Counted from the first letter of the stretch, positions 37,214 to 47,182 are shown. The stretch: DNA of 64,000 nucleotides from Prochlorococcus marinus str. MIT 0917 (GCF_027359575.1 NZ_CP114784.1:867819-931818); one strand, 5' to 3'. Numbers and translations are program-made. The notes: generated by a model not told the origin, from the letters alone.

Positions 37214-37603
37214 TCATGCAGATTGGGGCTCAATATTTGAGCTATCTCTAGAACGTGGATGTTTGCTATACCACCATTCCTGAATATTCGTATCTAAACG
37301 ACTAGAGAATAAGGTCAAAATAGTTTTTGTTGGTTTAACTCCCGGTTGGATTATTTCAACCGAATATGATGGACATTTTTGTGCAGCAATATCAGCAACC
37401 AATCTTTTCCCAATTCTTCTCCAGCTAGGCTCTTTACTTCGCCATGAGAGCCTGCAACAAGGCCAAGGTAATTCCTCACGGTCATAGAGACGACAACATG
37501 GTCCTAAAACCCTAAAACTAAATTGCCCTCCAATACTTGAATGAATAGAACCATGATCTAAAAGACCTTGAACTTTGTTGGTTGGCAAAACTTCTGAAAT
37601 CAA
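37214..37603 (-). CDS. Conserved cyanobacterial protein, unknown function
   Basis: 129 residues, soluble, rich in Trp, Cys and Arg. Two vicinal Cys pairs occur (GPCCRLYDREELPWPCCRLSW), a pattern that could bind a metal, followed by IGKRLVADIAAQKCPSYSVEI. No family recognised by me. Confidence 0.65.
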   Translation of the reverse strand: MISEVLPTNKVQGLLDHGSIHSSIGGQFSFRVLGPCCRLYDREELPWPCCRLSWRSKEPSWRRIGKRLVADIAAQKCPSYSVEIIQPGVKPTKTILTLFSSRLDTNIQEWWYSKHPRSRDSSNIEPQSA

Positions 37604-37712
37604 TTAATACCTAAATAATTTTATTTGCGCCCATGAGCACATAAACAAGAGGTTGGCTAGAAAGGAGAAATTTGGCAAGCAAAACGATGAAAATCTGGCA
37701 AAAAAATTAATA

Positions 37713-38012
37713 TCAATACATTTCGTCTTCTGCATGGGTTCTAATTGTGCAATCTGAAGTCGGATATGCCACACAAATCAAAACATAACCTTTTTTAATT
37801 TGATCATCGTCCAAAAAACTTTGATCCTGTTGGTCAACCGCTCCTTTCTCTAATTTAGCAACACAAGTCGAACAAGCTCCCGATCGACAGGAGTAGGGAA
37901 GATCAATATTTTTTTCACATGCAGCATCAAGAATATATTTGTCATCTGGGATATCAATGATTTCTTTAAGACCACTTAACTCATTTATAAAAGTGATCTT
38001 AAAAGATGTCAT
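37713..38012 (-). CDS. Plant-type [2Fe-2S] ferredoxin
   Basis: 99 residues. Cluster ligands Cys42, Cys47, Cys50 and Cys80 are in the canonical [10 protein letters not shown]-x29-C spacing. It is a soluble electron carrier on the acceptor side of photosystem I or in a side pathway. The sequence (acidic tail [33 protein letters not shown]) suggests a secondary ferredoxin rather than the main photosynthetic PetF; this distinction is inferred. Confidence 0.93.
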   Translation of the reverse strand: MTSFKITFINELSGLKEIIDIPDDKYILDAACEKNIDLPYSCRSGACSTCVAKLEKGAVDQQDQSFLDDDQIKKGYVLICVAYPTSDCTIRTHAEDEMY

Positions 38013-38048
38013 GAAGATTACTAATTTAAAAATTTAGAATTTACTGAA

Positions 38049-38981
38049 TCAAGGTAAATCCAAAGTCAATTCCATTAAGGCCCATTGATCCTTTATTTTG
38101 ATTTCAAGAACTTGCCAACCAAGCGGTAAAAAAAATTCTTGTAGTTCTTCAATTTGGTCAACTAATAAACCAGACAAAATCACTTTACCTTTATGACTAA
38201 TAATTTTTCCGAAAGATGGTCCAAGTAATTTTATGACAGGTGCAAGAATATTGCAGACCACCAAATCAATTTTTTTTCTCGGCATATTTGCCTCAACTTC
38301 TTCAATAGAACCAAGAAAAACATTTAATAAATTTTCAGGAAAATCATTTAAGGCAGAATTAGTTTTGGTTGCTGATATTGCTAAAGAATCAGTATCAACA
38401 GAGAAAGTACTCTTTGCACCTAATTTTAATGCAGCTAAAGATAGTATTCCGCTTCCACAACCTATATCAGCAATTACTTGACCTACTGGAGGATTATTAT
38501 CCAAGGCTTCAATGCATAGCCTAGTAGAAGGATGGCTACCAGTCCCAAAAGCGCTTCCAGGGTCTAAAAGAATAATTTTTCGTTCTGAAAATTTTTCAGG
38601 AACATCTAACCATGCCGGTAAAATTAAAATTGATTGTCCTACAGGATCAGGTTTCCAATTTTTTTTCCAACTTAAGCTCCAATCTTCATCTTTTACTAGA
38701 ATCCATTCGCAAGGAGGCAAGGTCAAATCAAAAGTTTTTGCCAACGAGATTAATGATTTTACTAGGGTCTCTTGCTCTCTAACTGACCACTCATTCAACG
38801 GAAGCCATATAAATAACTTTTGAGTGGTGTTTTCATTTGGACGGTGCTCAAAAGAAAATCTATGAATTTCTAAATTGCTAAAAAGCCAATAAAAAGAATC
38901 TTCTAACTCAATTGGAAATTCCTGCTCCAATCTCAACCAAAGAGGCTGAGAGTTATGCAAATCAATAGTTTTTTCAACCAA
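38049..38981 (-). CDS. prmA: Ribosomal protein L11 methyltransferase
   Basis: Methylates lysines of ribosomal protein L11 using SAM. 310 residues: N-terminal substrate-recognition domain, linker, and a SAM core with LLDPGSAFGTGSHPSTRLCIEAL, VIADIGCGSGILSLAALKLGA and VVCNILAPVI (NIL motif). It lies 4 bases after serA on the same strand. Confidence 0.95.
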   Translation of the reverse strand: MVEKTIDLHNSQPLWLRLEQEFPIELEDSFYWLFSNLEIHRFSFEHRPNENTTQKLFIWLPLNEWSVREQETLVKSLISLAKTFDLTLPPCEWILVKDEDWSLSWKKNWKPDPVGQSILILPAWLDVPEKFSERKIILLDPGSAFGTGSHPSTRLCIEALDNNPPVGQVIADIGCGSGILSLAALKLGAKSTFSVDTDSLAISATKTNSALNDFPENLLNVFLGSIEEVEANMPRKKIDLVVCNILAPVIKLLGPSFGKIISHKGKVILSGLLVDQIEELQEFFLPLGWQVLEIKIKDQWALMELTLDLP

Positions 38982-38985
38982 CGGT

Positions 38986-40572
38986 TTATAAAGTCACAGA
39001 ATGAGCTTCGTTTATTCCTTGCATTGAAAGAATTGAACCCAATAATTCAGATGGGATAGGATCATCGATACTCAAAACCATAACGGCCTCACCTCTTACA
39101 ATCCTTCTTCCTACCTGCATTGAAGCGATGTTGACATTGTGTTTTCCAAGAAGTGAACCTATCTGACCAATTATTCCAGGCATATCCCTATGCCTAGTAA
39201 AAAGCATATGTCTACTTGGCACAAAATTTATCGGGTACTCATCAATACTTGTAATACCAAGATCGCCATCACCAAAAACAGTCCCAGAGACACTATGACC
39301 ACCTTTATCGCTAAAACTATCCAACTGCAAAGAGCCTCGAGCAAACTCTGGGTTCAACTCGTCCTTAATTTCGACGACATCAATACCTCGTCCTTTAGCT
39401 TCCAGCGAAGCGTTTACATAATTAATTTTATCTCCCAATGCACTAGTGAGTAATCCCTTCAAAGTTGCAATAACAAGAGGTTGAGATGGATGTTGAGCGA
39501 ATTCCCCTTGCAAACGTACTTCTAATTTTTGTATCTGTCCCCCTGAAATTTGACTAACTAATAATCCTAATGTCTCAGCAAGTTTCAAATGTGGTTTAAG
39601 ACTATCCATTATCTCTGCGCTAAGTCCTGGAATATTTACGGCGCTGCGTGCTGGCAAGCCTAGAAGAACATCTCTAATTTGTTCTGCAACGTCAATAGCT
39701 ACATTTTGTTGAGCCTCCACAGTTGAAGCACCCAAATGTGGCGTAAGTAACAAGCCTTTATTTACAGCACGTAGAGGAGAATTTTCAGCCAAAGGTTCTT
39801 TTGCATATACATCGATTGCAGCACCCTGAATAACATTTTCCTCTAATGCATGAGCTAGATCATTTTCATTAATAATCCCGCCTCTTGCACAATTAACCAA
39901 TCTCGCAGTTGGTTTCATTTTTCTTAGAAGGTCTATATCCACTAAATTCTCTGTTTCAGGGGTCCTTGGGAGATGAAGGGTTACATAATCAGATTCTTTG
40001 AACAATTCATCAAGATCACTTAATCGAACCTGCATTTGCTGAGCTCTTTCACTGGAAACGAAAGGATCAAATCCAACGACTTCCATACCCATCGCATTCG
40101 CAACTTTTGCAACATGAGATCCAATCTTTCCAAGTCCAACTACTCCTAAAGTTTTCTTATAAAGTTCATTTCCTACGTATTTTTTCCTATCCCAACCCCC
40201 AGAAAACATACTTGCATGAGCTTGAGGGATATTTCTAGATAATGAAAGAATCATTGCTAGAGCATGCTCAGCTGCAGCAATAGTGTTTCCACCTGGAGAA
40301 TTAACAACTAAGACACCCTTCCTCGTAGCGGTTGGTACATCAACATTATCTACACCAACACCTGCTCTACCAATGATTCTTAATTTCTTTGCCTCAGAAA
40401 TCACATCTGAGGTGACTTGAGTTCCTGAACGGATCATTAATCCGTCATAATCACAAATTATATTCTTTAACTGATCTGTAGAAAGACCAACTTTTTGGTC
40501 AACCTGAGCAACCTGAGTAAGAATATCTATACCTGCTTGATCAATGGGATCAGAAACAAGAACTTTCGTCAT
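38986..40572 (-). CDS. serA: D-3-phosphoglycerate dehydrogenase
   Basis: Oxidises 3-phosphoglycerate, the first step of serine synthesis. 528 residues, the long form. The NAD fold begins GVVGLGKIGSHVAKVANAMGMEVVGFDP; catalytic Arg is in NCARGGIINENDL and His in LTPHLGASTVEAQ; an intervening domain and a C-terminal ACT domain (DMPGIIGQIGSLLGKHNVNIASMQVGR) are present. Divergent from the gene at 40677 by 104 bases. Confidence 0.97.
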   Translation of the reverse strand: MTKVLVSDPIDQAGIDILTQVAQVDQKVGLSTDQLKNIICDYDGLMIRSGTQVTSDVISEAKKLRIIGRAGVGVDNVDVPTATRKGVLVVNSPGGNTIAAAEHALAMILSLSRNIPQAHASMFSGGWDRKKYVGNELYKKTLGVVGLGKIGSHVAKVANAMGMEVVGFDPFVSSERAQQMQVRLSDLDELFKESDYVTLHLPRTPETENLVDIDLLRKMKPTARLVNCARGGIINENDLAHALEENVIQGAAIDVYAKEPLAENSPLRAVNKGLLLTPHLGASTVEAQQNVAIDVAEQIRDVLLGLPARSAVNIPGLSAEIMDSLKPHLKLAETLGLLVSQISGGQIQKLEVRLQGEFAQHPSQPLVIATLKGLLTSALGDKINYVNASLEAKGRGIDVVEIKDELNPEFARGSLQLDSFSDKGGHSVSGTVFGDGDLGITSIDEYPINFVPSRHMLFTRHRDMPGIIGQIGSLLGKHNVNIASMQVGRRIVRGEAVMVLSIDDPIPSELLGSILSMQGINEAHSVTL

Positions 40573-40676
40573 TAAGGGCGATAAACGTGCCGATCTGAAC
40601 TTTAGTGATCTATTTGCCGCTGACCAGAATTATGTTGAGCAGGATTGAATATCCAAACATTTCAAGGAGCTAATTA

Positions 40677-41243
40677 GTGTCCAAACACGTAATCATCTTA
40701 AAAGAAAAGAAAGCTGCAAAAGAGTTGCTTCTCAAACTGAGAGAAGCTCAAACACCTATCCTTAATTGCGATCTTGTAGAACCATTGGATAATAAATCAG
40801 ACCATGAGAATTTTAATTTAGACACATCTGAAGAAGTATTTACCGAGCAATCAAATTTTAATAATATCAAGCTTTTGAATCCAGCTCTTGCTCGAAAGGA
40901 TCGCCAAAAAACATTAGCAACATGGTTAATACCCTTTGGTTTTATTGCAGGTCTAAGTTTTTCTCAAATGACCGATCTGAAGACATTTGCAGATATGGGA
41001 TTCCCAAATCAATTAGAGAAGCTTTTAGGTGGCCTAGTTGGAATGATTTCAGGTGCTCTAGGAAGCTTTTTTTCAGCTGGGGGCACGACCCAAGAAACAT
41101 TTGATGATTTGAGAGCTATTCGAAAAAAAAGTGAACAAGGTTTTTGGCTGTTAATTCTTGAATTACCAATTGAGATAGAATTACCTTGGGCAATTATAAA
41201 AGGAACAGATAGCCCAGAAATAATAAGTATAGGTAAAGAATAG
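40677..41243 (+). CDS. Conserved cyanobacterial membrane protein, unknown function
   Basis: 188 residues from GTG 40677. N-terminal soluble part of about 80 residues, then two hydrophobic, Gly-rich segments (LIPFGFIAGLSFSQMTDL and LLGGLVGMISGALGSFFSAGGTT), then a C-terminal soluble part. The second segment looks like a glycine zipper. No family recognised. Confidence 0.7.
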   Translation: MSKHVIILKEKKAAKELLLKLREAQTPILNCDLVEPLDNKSDHENFNLDTSEEVFTEQSNFNNIKLLNPALARKDRQKTLATWLIPFGFIAGLSFSQMTDLKTFADMGFPNQLEKLLGGLVGMISGALGSFFSAGGTTQETFDDLRAIRKKSEQGFWLLILELPIEIELPWAIIKGTDSPEIISIGKE

Positions 41244-41395
41244 TACTAATTTAAATTATATTTATAAAAAAAGTGAATATAACTATTAACAATATTGACC
41301 TTATATTGAATATAATATTTACAAAAATAAATAAAAAGAGAGAAAGAATGATTTAGACTATGAATCTGTAAAATGATAAAATCCTATCTCTTTTC

Positions 41396-42184
41396 ATGCA
41401 TCTTCCAAAAGAAAAGATTCTTTTTAAAAGTCCTTTTCGCAAAGAGTTAGAGACCTTACTTCCCTTCGCGGAAAAGGCCATAAGAGAGAGAGCAGCAATA
41501 TGGTCTCCTTTTGTTTCAGCAGAATTAACAGAGGAAGTTAAAAATAAATTTAACAACTTGAATGATATACGTCTTCTTTTTAATGGAGGATTCCCGAGCG
41601 CAGAACGTAAAAGAATATGTTTCTTAAGATCTGAAGAAGAGATGATCTTTACCTCTCTCGATATCCCCATAAAAGGTATTAATATAAAAGGCAATTTTCT
41701 GTTTGATAGAGCCAAACAAAATGACTTTAGAGATCTGTTACATGAACTTCATGTACCAGCAGATGAAATTGGAGACATTTGGTTAATAAGAGACAGAGGA
41801 GCTCAAGCTATTTGCTCGAAAAAATGTGCTGATTCAATAAACCAACAGTATGGAAAGCTAAGAGAAGTTGAAATATCAATCCAGGCATTAGATCTAAGCG
41901 AGATGGAGATCCCTTTCCATAGACCAGAGAAAATAATCAATACGGTTGAGGCCTCTACCAGGATTGACGCAATAGCCTCTGCAGGTTTTGGTCTATCAAG
42001 ATCAAAAATAGCCGCACAAATCAAGCAAGGGTATTTGCGACTTAACTGGGCTTTGAATAATCAGCCAAGCAAATCGGTGAATACTGGAGACCTTATTCAT
42101 TTAGAAAAAAAAGGTTCTCTTAAAATTTTAAATATTGATAAAACAAAAAAAGAGCGATGGAGAATCAAATTACTAAGGCAATGA
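41396..42184 (+). CDS. Photosystem II S4 domain protein (YlmH-like)
   Basis: 262 residues. The N-terminus (KILFKSPFRKELETLLPFAEKAIRER) and the central RNA-binding region match the YlmH-like photosystem II S4 domain family; a C-terminal S4 domain (EASTRIDAIASAGFGLSRSKIAAQIKQGYLRLNWALNNQPSK...GDLIHLE) binds RNA. The family has been linked to PSII in cyanobacteria, but its exact function is unclear. ATG 41396. Confidence 0.85.
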   Translation: MHLPKEKILFKSPFRKELETLLPFAEKAIRERAAIWSPFVSAELTEEVKNKFNNLNDIRLLFNGGFPSAERKRICFLRSEEEMIFTSLDIPIKGINIKGNFLFDRAKQNDFRDLLHELHVPADEIGDIWLIRDRGAQAICSKKCADSINQQYGKLREVEISIQALDLSEMEIPFHRPEKIINTVEASTRIDAIASAGFGLSRSKIAAQIKQGYLRLNWALNNQPSKSVNTGDLIHLEKKGSLKILNIDKTKKERWRIKLLRQ

Positions 42185-42251
42185 TGATTAGGTCCGATCG
42201 CCTGCTAACTTCATTGAGGACTTAATACTTCAATTCTAAATTGGTTCACAA

Positions 42252-42323
42252 GGGCGATTAGCTCAGAGGTAGAGCACTACCTTGACACGGTAGGAGTCAC
42301 TGGTTCGATTCCAGTATCGCCCA
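42252..42323 (+). tRNA. tRNA-Val (anticodon GAC)
   Basis: Acceptor GGGCGAT/ATCGCCC, D-arm AGCTCAGAGGTAGAGC, anticodon stem-loop CTACCTTGACACGGTAG (anticodon GAC), T-arm CTGGTTCGATTCCAG, discriminator A. All stems pair. 72 nt, no encoded CCA. Confidence 0.97.
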
Positions 42324-42388
42324 TTCTGCAGCATTAAATGAATGCATATATTTGCCTAATCACAAAAATAGCTAAAGGTTTAAATTCT

Positions 42389-42535
42389 TTACTTATCAAA
42401 CATTTGATGAAGTTTAATCCATGTGATTTCACTCTCGCTCTGATCTGCTAAACCATTTAGAGAATACTCAACATTAGTTGACTCTTGAATTTTTTTTGTT
42501 TTTAAAATTTCGATGCCTTCAATTTTTGCAGCCAT
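42389..42535 (-). CDS. Possible small protein, 48 residues
   Basis: An ATG at 42535 opens a 48-codon frame (MAAKIEGIEILKTKKIQE...QMFDK), rich in Glu, Lys and Ser, with no membrane segment. No Shine-Dalgarno sequence is evident. Composition looks like a real protein, but I recognise no family. The remainder of the gap up to murD (42536-42820) has nothing I can name. Confidence 0.4.
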   Translation of the reverse strand: MAAKIEGIEILKTKKIQESTNVEYSLNGLADQSESEITWIKLHQMFDK

Positions 42536-42820
42536 TAAAAAGAAGCAAATGCATTCGCATCAAAACAACTTTTAGAGAATAAAGCCAGATGTATTAACGT
42601 TTTTTTAATCTTATTAAAATAAATTGAAAAAATTTCAACTTTATTTCTTAAAAAGTGAGCTATTCAATCACCAAGAAGCGAAATATCTTTATTTAAGAAT
42701 CAAAACAATACTAATATAAAAATATTTTATATTAGAGATAGTCAAATGGCATACGATCAAATTTATTCCAAGGCAACAGCGACCTACCAACGATAAAATC
42801 TATTAACATTAAAATCTAAA

Positions 42821-44230
42821 TTGTCAAAACAAAAACAATCAAATCAAATACATATTGTACTTGGACTAGGCTGCTCAGGAGTAAGTGCAGCAAAACTACT
42901 TAAATCAGAGGGGAAGAAAGTTTTAGTTTTAGAGAATAATTCAAATGAAAAACTATTAAATATATCTAATAAATTAAAATCAGAAGGAATCAACGTTATT
43001 TTACTTGGCGAACCACTTAATATTAATAATTTTACTCCCTGGATAGAAAGTATTTGTTCTATTACTGTGAGTCCAGGAATAGATTGGAAGCATAAAGCTC
43101 TAAAAGAATTAAGATATAAGAATATCAATGTTCAGGGAGAAGTAGGATTAGCCTGGGAAAGATTAAATCATATACCCACTATTGGTATAACTGGAACAAA
43201 TGGGAAGACTACCGTCACTAGCATGCTGAATCATGTTCTTAAATTAAATAATTTAAACACTGAAATGGGCGGAAATGTTGGGAAAGCATTATCCAAAATC
43301 GCTTTGGAAAGCATTAAAGATAATGACCAAGAGTTAAACTGGCTAGTACTAGAATTAAGTAGTTATCAAATTGAAGGTTCACCAAAAGTAGCCCCGACAA
43401 TAGGTATATGGACAACATTTACACCTGATCATTTAGAAAGGCACAATGATTTAGAAACTTATTTCAATATAAAGCGTAGTTTACTAGAGAAATCATCCAT
43501 TCGAATTTATAATTCTGATGATAAATATTTATCAAGTAAAAGAAAAGAATTACCTAAAGGTATATGGGTTGGAACAAATCAACAATCCTTCTACTCTCAA
43601 TATCAAAAATTCTGGATCGACGAAAAAGGATATATATTTGAAGACCAAAAACAACTATTTCACAGCTCCCTACTCAAGATACCAGGTAAACATAATTTGC
43701 AAAACCTCTTGCTCACAACAGCAGCAGCAAGAGAAATAGGTCTTGATCATTTAGCAATAGCAAAATCTATAAACTCATTTGAATCTATTCCTCATAGATT
43801 GGAGTATTTAGGAAGGATAAACAATCTAGGTGTCTATAACGACAGCAAAGCAACTAATTTCGACTCTTCACTAACTGGTTTAAAATCTATTCCTCATCCA
43901 ATAATTTTACTAGCTGGTGGTATTCAAAAAAAAGGAGATTATCTACCATGGATTAAACAACTAAAGCAATCGACTAATGGGATAGTTTTATTTGGAATTA
44001 GTTCAAATAGCTTAAAGAAAGCATTATTAATGTCTTCTTATAAAGGAGAAATAATTGTAAAACATAATCTAGAAGAAGCTACAACAGCATCTATTCATAT
44101 GGCAATAAGAACAAACTCTAAAAGTATACTATTATCTCCTGCCTGTGCAAGCTTTGATCAATATCAAAACTACGAAGAAAGAGGCGATCATTTCAAAAGA
44201 CTAGTTAAAAAGTATAGAGATATCAAATAA
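42821..44230 (+). CDS. murD: UDP-N-acetylmuramoylalanine-D-glutamate ligase
   Basis: Cytosolic Mur ligase adding D-Glu to UDP-MurNAc-Ala. 469 residues. N-terminal Rossmann (HIVLGLGCSGVSAAKLL), ATP loop GITGTNGKTTVTSMLNHVL, and the C-terminal domain with GVYNDSKATNFDSSLTGLKSI and LLSPACASFDQYQNYEERGDHF. TTG start 42821 fits the family N-terminus. Confidence 0.97.
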   Translation: MSKQKQSNQIHIVLGLGCSGVSAAKLLKSEGKKVLVLENNSNEKLLNISNKLKSEGINVILLGEPLNINNFTPWIESICSITVSPGIDWKHKALKELRYKNINVQGEVGLAWERLNHIPTIGITGTNGKTTVTSMLNHVLKLNNLNTEMGGNVGKALSKIALESIKDNDQELNWLVLELSSYQIEGSPKVAPTIGIWTTFTPDHLERHNDLETYFNIKRSLLEKSSIRIYNSDDKYLSSKRKELPKGIWVGTNQQSFYSQYQKFWIDEKGYIFEDQKQLFHSSLLKIPGKHNLQNLLLTTAAAREIGLDHLAIAKSINSFESIPHRLEYLGRINNLGVYNDSKATNFDSSLTGLKSIPHPIILLAGGIQKKGDYLPWIKQLKQSTNGIVLFGISSNSLKKALLMSSYKGEIIVKHNLEEATTASIHMAIRTNSKSILLSPACASFDQYQNYEERGDHFKRLVKKYRDIK

Positions 44231-44325
44231 TCTACTTAAAAAAAACGAATTAGATTTGGTCGGGGATCCACCCTTGGAGAAAGTTTATCTCATGATAAAT
44301 TGGGATTAAGTATTAAAAGTATAAA

Positions 44326-44634
44326 TTGAATAACAATCAATTCTCACAAAATGCTATTAGTCATAAGGAATTAAATGACTTTTTTATCAAAGCAAAAAAA
44401 GATATATCTTCAAATAGTACCCCTGAGAATAATCAACTCAAAGAAAATCAAGAATTCACTGATTTAATTAAGACCTGGACAGAAACAAGTCAAAAAATAT
44501 TACTAAGTATGAAAAACGAACAAAAAGTTTTAACTGAAAACAGAAATCCTAAATCTCTTATGGCCTTTGGGGCTATGGGAGCACATATAAATATGGCCTT
44601 ACAAGCACTCAAAGCAACAGAATCTGATCATTAA
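44326..44634 (+). CDS. Small soluble protein, unknown function
   Basis: 102 residues from TTG 44326; Asn/Gln/Lys-rich N-terminus, then a helical second half ending SLMAFGAMGAHINMALQALKATESDH. No signal peptide or membrane helix. No family recognised. Same direction as murD, 95 bases after it. Confidence 0.55.
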   Translation: MNNNQFSQNAISHKELNDFFIKAKKDISSNSTPENNQLKENQEFTDLIKTWTETSQKILLSMKNEQKVLTENRNPKSLMAFGAMGAHINMALQALKATESDH

Positions 44635-44747
44635 AGATTAAATATTAGAAAGTTTATTACATAAGAATTTAAAAGAACTAAATGCACTTTTAAAAAAATA
44701 TAATTAGGAATTAAATCCTTTGTAAAAGGGTTATACACTGTTTTATT

Positions 44748-45170
44748 TTGTCTGAACAAAACCAAAATCCACTTGTTCTCGTTCCAGAGTCAACTGCTAA
44801 GTTGATGAAATCGCTATCAGGAGAAAGTAAAGGCTCGGTTGATGATTTAATTTATTGTCACCTATATGGAGTTGTAGGTGATTGGTACCTTTCGGAGATA
44901 TCAGAAGACAGGGAAAAAGCCTTTGGATTTCAAATAATAAATTATGAACCTGTTTGGGAAATGGATAATTGGTTAACAAATTCTAGTGAATGGGGAGAAA
45001 TTCCGATAAAAGCACTGCAAGAACTTGTAAATGAGAAATTTATAAAAGAGAAAGATATTCGTTTTTTGATTACCAGAGATTTATTCTGGGAACCTATCAA
45101 GTTTTCAGCAATTAATATCGATCAAAATACTCTTTTCTATCCAGGTACAACTGATAGAAGTCTATCTTGA
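44748..45170 (+). CDS. DUF2958-like protein
   Basis: 140 residues from TTG 44748. The pattern DDLIYCHLYGVVGDWYLSEISEDREKAFGFQ...EWGEIPIKALQEL...ITRDLFWEPIKF resembles DUF2958 (VVxxWxWY...FFGLV...EWGYFSLSEL...ERDLxFxPKP). DUF2958 genes are typical of plasmids and mobile islands. Function unknown. A moderate-confidence family call made by eye. Confidence 0.5.
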   Translation: MSEQNQNPLVLVPESTAKLMKSLSGESKGSVDDLIYCHLYGVVGDWYLSEISEDREKAFGFQIINYEPVWEMDNWLTNSSEWGEIPIKALQELVNEKFIKEKDIRFLITRDLFWEPIKFSAINIDQNTLFYPGTTDRSLS

Positions 45171-45217
45171 ATATATGAAAGACTGAATCTTACCTACCTG
45201 AATAACTTCTAATTCAA

Positions 45218-45463
45218 ATGAAAGAAATAGACCCCAAAAATGATCCTCTTTATTTACTAACAAAAGCTGTCGAGGAAGGCGACCCTAAATCTGCGAAAAA
45301 AGTTAAGGATCTCCTTGATAAATCAGATAATCCTTCAGAAATGAGATATTTGGAAGGATTGCTTATACTACTAGGTGAAAAGCCTGGAGAGCTAGAAGAT
45401 CCGCCCGACGTCGAAGATGATCCAGATGAATATTGGCAAGAAAATGATTACTTTGAAGTCTAA
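45218..45463 (+). CDS. Small acidic protein, unknown function
   Basis: 81 residues, very acidic C-terminal half (PGELEDPPDVEDDPDEYWQEND), first half helical (EEGDPKSAKKVKDLLDKS). No membrane segment. Family unknown. Stop overlaps the convergent permease stop by 4 bases. Confidence 0.6.
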   Translation: MKEIDPKNDPLYLLTKAVEEGDPKSAKKVKDLLDKSDNPSEMRYLEGLLILLGEKPGELEDPPDVEDDPDEYWQENDYFEV

Positions 45464-46326
45464 ATCAAAGCAAAAGCAACTCCTATAAAAGATAAAAAGG
45501 AATAAAAGATTGTTAAATTATTTATTTCATCGTCCTCCCTCTTTGAGATAAAAAGTGCACAAACAGGAGAAAGACTTAACAAAGTCCAAGCAATACCTAT
45601 AGGTAAAAATTTAAAAACTATCTGTTGAGATAATATTCCAAAATTAGTACCAAGTAAGGTTGATAAAATTAAACTTAAATGATTTTGTTTCGTTAGTGAT
45701 CTATTTTTAAAAAGATCCAAAAAATCTTTTTTAAAAATTAAAGATAAAAATATTGATGATGATAAAAGTCTAATTTCAGTAGTTTGTAAGGGAGTTAATG
45801 TAGAGCTGATAAAAATAAATCTTGACATTAAAGCTGCCAAAACAGCACAAAAGACAGATCCTAATGCGCAGCTTATACCAAGAATATTGATATCTCTAGA
45901 GTCATTTTTTGGAAATGTATTTTGACGTACAATCATCAATAAAGAAAAAGAAACTATTAAAGATCCTATCCATACTTTTTGAGGATATATCTCATTGAGA
46001 CTCAATGCTCCTAAAGCAGTTGCAATTATTGGCGTTAAAGCCTCAAATGAAAGAGTTTTTCTAGTCCCTATTATTTTTAATGAATTTATATATAAAGTAT
46101 CCCCTATAGAAATACCGACTATTCCGCTAATCATCAAAATAAATATAGAAAAAGCATCAGAAAACCAACTTATAGTTAAGACAACTGGTAAAAAAAAGAT
46201 TGAAGCAAGAACATTTTTATAAATGTTGATTTGCCTAGGTAGCAAGTTTTCAGATTCTCTACGCCAAATAGAACACGCAAAAGTCCATGATAATACTGCA
46301 AATATTGCCGCAAAGAAACCAATCAT
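45460..46326 (-). CDS. DMT-superfamily (EamA) permease
   Basis: 288 residues with about 10 hydrophobic helices and the EamA double repeat (MIGFFAAIFAVLSWTFACSIWRRES..., second half from about residue 145). Likely exports or imports a metabolite across the inner membrane; substrate unknown. Family call is clear, subfamily is not. Confidence 0.8.
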   Translation of the reverse strand: MIGFFAAIFAVLSWTFACSIWRRESENLLPRQINIYKNVLASIFFLPVVLTISWFSDAFSIFILMISGIVGISIGDTLYINSLKIIGTRKTLSFEALTPIIATALGALSLNEIYPQKVWIGSLIVSFSLLMIVRQNTFPKNDSRDINILGISCALGSVFCAVLAALMSRFIFISSTLTPLQTTEIRLLSSSIFLSLIFKKDFLDLFKNRSLTKQNHLSLILSTLLGTNFGILSQQIVFKFLPIGIAWTLLSLSPVCALFISKREDDEINNLTIFYSFLSFIGVAFALI

Positions 46327-46420
46327 ATTTAAAACTTTTTAATGGAAAAATTTAAAACAATTAAATATTCATCAAAAGTTTAGGAAATAATTAATTCACA
46401 TAAGTTTATTTCCTAAGTAA

Positions 46421-47182
46421 TTAACTAATTTTTTTGCATTCTGGCTTTTTATTTTTACTATTTAAATTAATTTCGTCATCACTCCAAACTTCTAATACAT
46501 CAGGAAAGTGCTTTTCCATGCATAAATCGCAAATCCCATGACTAAAACGAATATCTGCAATTTTTGAAAGGTATTTTTCTAGATGCTGCCACTCACCCTC
46601 GGAATCTCTGACCTCTTTGCAATATGAACATGTCGTTAAAATCCCTTCCGTATTATGCATATGGGTAAGAGCATCAAGAAGACGAATAGATCTTTTACGA
46701 AGTTCCAATAAGGTTACGACCTGTCTGGATAATGCCTCCATAATTTGATGCTGTTGATCCGACAAATGTCCCGGCTTTCTATCAATCACACAGAGAGTTC
46801 CTATTCGCTGATCATTTGGTGTTTGCAATGGAAACCCAGCATACAAACGAATTTTTGGTTCCTCTACTACCAAAGGATTTGATTTAAATCTCTCATCTAA
46901 CAGAGCATCCTCAATAATCAAGGGTTCTGGACTAGCAATTGCATGAGCACAAAAAGAAACATCCCTAGATGTTTCTTTTGTCTCAAAACCACACATTGAT
47001 TTAAACCATTGCCTATCTGTATCAACCAAACTCATTAAAGAAATAGGGGTTCCGCAAGTTAAAGAAGCGATTTTTGTTATGTCGTCATAGCATTGCTCAG
47101 GTTGAGTTCCTAAAATCCTGTACTCAGCAAGAGCTCTTAGGCGCTCTTCTTCATTGCTTATTTTTGGGGGATCAAAACCCAA
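46421..47182 (-). CDS. GAF domain protein with C-terminal Cys cluster
   Basis: 253 residues. GAF domain, about residues 25-170 (TGTPISLMSLVDTDRQWFKSMCGF... FCAHAIASPEPLIIEDALLDERF... YAGFPLQTPNDQRIGTLCVID), followed by a region with CSYCKEVRDSEGEWQHLEKYL...FSHGICDLCMEKHFPDV, a CxxC-x-CxxC pattern that could bind zinc. No kinase, GGDEF or other output domain follows. Ligand unknown. Single gene. Confidence 0.82.
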   Translation of the reverse strand: MGFDPPKISNEEERLRALAEYRILGTQPEQCYDDITKIASLTCGTPISLMSLVDTDRQWFKSMCGFETKETSRDVSFCAHAIASPEPLIIEDALLDERFKSNPLVVEEPKIRLYAGFPLQTPNDQRIGTLCVIDRKPGHLSDQQHQIMEALSRQVVTLLELRKRSIRLLDALTHMHNTEGILTTCSYCKEVRDSEGEWQHLEKYLSKIADIRFSHGICDLCMEKHFPDVLEVWSDDEINLNSKNKKPECKKIS

